NCBI GenBank assembly: GCA_018623305.1
Contig: JAAZVR010000053.1
Coordinates: 1-7,085, forward strand
Origin: Thiotrichales bacterium
Lineage (GTDB): Bacteria > Pseudomonadota > Gammaproteobacteria > JAAZVR01
Length of the DNA stretch: 7,085 nucleotides
Reading direction: 5' to 3'
Below are positions 6,161 through 7,085 of the stretch, piece by piece. Within the stretch, counting starts at the first letter, position 1, and every line of letters begins with the position of its first letter. The translations under genes were made by a program, and so were the position numbers. The notes beneath the pieces were generated by a model. It was given only the letters and a program-made list of their open reading frames with translations, searched no databases and had not been told where the DNA came from.

Positions 6161-7085
6161 TTACAGGCCTAACTTTTTCTCAAGGTAGTGGATGTTAGTA
6201 CCACCTGCTTGGAAATTAGGGTCGTTAATGATGTCTCGTTGTAAAGGAATGTTGGTTTTGATGCCATCCAAATAAGTTTCAGACAAAGCTGAGTTCATTC
6301 GAGTAATCGCTGTTTCTCGGTCTTCACCATGCGTGATGATTTTGGCAATCATCGAGTCATAGTGAGGCGGTACGTAATAACCAGAATAGATATGAGAATC
6401 AACACGAACACCGTTACCACCTGGCGGGTGATACAAATTAATCTTACCTGGTGATGGCATAAAGTTGGTTGGATCTTCCGCATTCACACGGCATTCAATT
6501 GCATGGCCACGAATTTGAATATCGTCTTGCGTGAAGCGAAGTTTTTCACCGCCCGCGATACGGATTTGTTCTTTCACAATATCCACGCCGGTAATCATTT
6601 CTGACACTGGGTGTTCAACCTGAACACGGGTGTTCATTTCAATGAAGTAGAACTCACCGTTTTCATATAAGAATTCGAATGTGCCCGCACCACGATAGCC
6701 GATTTCAACACAAGCATCCGCACAGATTTTACCCATGCGCGCGCGTTGCTCAGGGGTAATGCCTGGTGCTGGTGCTTCTTCTAATACTTTTTGGTGACGA
6801 CGTTGCATTGAACAATCACGCTCGCCTAAGTGGATGGCGCTGCCTTGACCGTCCGCCAAAATTTGGAATTCAATATGGCGAGGTGTTTCTAGGAATTTTT
6901 CCATATACACTTCGTCATTATTAAACGCCGCTTTCGCTTCAGATTTCGTTAATTCAATCGCATTTAGCAAATGCGCTTCGGTGTGAACCACACGCATACC
7001 CCGACCACCGCCGCCGCCAGACGCTTTGATGATGACAGGGTAACCAATGCGTTTAGCAATAGCTAAGTTTTTTTCTGCATCATGA
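6161..7085 (-). CDS. accC: Biotin carboxylase subunit of acetyl-CoA carboxylase (5' end outside window)
   Basis: Carboxylates the biotin on AccB with bicarbonate and ATP, the first half of the committed step of fatty acid synthesis. About 307 C-terminal residues are visible of the roughly 450 usual. The reading frame runs open to the window edge, so the ATG at 6997 is internal. From the edge inward one sees the ATP-grasp glycine-rich loop IIKASGGGGGRGMRVV, then YMEKFLETPRHIEFQ, RDCSMQRRHQKVLEEAPAP, the metal and catalytic segment FIEMNTRVQVEHPVSEMITG (the E, N, R and VEHP residues expected of biotin carboxylases), RGHAIECRVNAEDP, the biotin carboxylase C-terminal domain with HIYSGYYVPPHYDSM, and the ending GGTNIHYLEKKLGL. 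The sequence is close to E. coli AccC throughout. It would normally follow accB, beyond the window, and is joined here to prmA with a gap of four bases. Confidence 0.97.
   Translation of the reverse strand, partial: HDAEKNLAIAKRIGYPVIIKASGGGGGRGMRVVHTEAHLLNAIELTKSEAKAAFNNDEVYMEKFLETPRHIEFQILADGQGSAIHLGERDCSMQRRHQKVLEEAPAPGITPEQRARMGKICADACVEIGYRGAGTFEFLYENGEFYFIEMNTRVQVEHPVSEMITGVDIVKEQIRIAGGEKLRFTQDDIQIRGHAIECRVNAEDPTNFMPSPGKINLYHPPGGNGVRVDSHIYSGYYVPPHYDSMIAKIITHGEDRETAITRMNSALSETYLDGIKTNIPLQRDIINDPNFQAGGTNIHYLEKKLGL

Noticed and set aside
6998..7085. Start of accC at ATG 6997
   Set aside because: The upstream frame stays open to the window edge and encodes the conserved IIKASGGGGGRG loop, so the true start is outside.

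Overview
The window reads as chromosomal DNA of a gammaproteobacterium, most like the marine Oceanospirillales/Pseudomonadales side. The grounds are a bimodular 275-residue QueF of the Escherichia/Pseudomonas type, an accC-prmA gene pair, and an exonuclease III whose sequence falls on the branch that includes Pseudomonas Crc. Base composition is moderately AT-rich. The genus cannot be fixed from sequence alone. I see no insertion sequence, CRISPR array, rRNA or tRNA.

Left third (37-2027, + strand): a tightly packed three-gene unit. It holds an exonuclease III-family nuclease with a complete active site, a small unrecognised exported protein whose start codon directly follows the nuclease stop, and queF (queuosine pathway), which overlaps the small gene by 19 bases. 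A hairpin at 2052-2069 lies between queF and the convergent genes to its right.

Centre (2091-5271, - strand): a class I ribonucleotide reductase operon in the order nrdB then nrdA, opposite to the nrdA-nrdB order of E. coli. The allosteric ATP-cone domain is at the N-terminus of the radical-generating subunit NrdB (about residues 1-100). It is missing from the catalytic subunit NrdA, which is only 556 residues and starts directly in its catalytic part. This is the rare architecture described from Bacteroidetes such as Leeuwenhoekiella blandensis. The 210-base upstream region holds a well-formed sigma70 promoter, two NrdR operators 31 bases apart (one covering the -10 element) and two consensus DnaA boxes. 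Enzyme supply therefore appears tied both to nucleotide pools (NrdR) and to replication initiation (DnaA), while enzyme activity is sensed by the cone on NrdB.

Right third (5272-7085, - strand): the 3' two-thirds of accC (biotin carboxylase), followed after 4 bases by prmA (ribosomal protein L11 methyltransferase). A strong intrinsic terminator (5217-5239) ends this unit and insulates it from the nrd promoter just downstream. In many gammaproteobacteria prmA is followed by dusB-fis; here that place is taken by nrdBA.

The most notable content is the nrdBA operon: unusual subunit architecture, a glutamate-rich metal site suggesting a non-canonical cofactor, and a control region in which every element can be read by eye. 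The architecture is known in principle, so the novelty lies in its presence in this gammaproteobacterial setting with this regulation.
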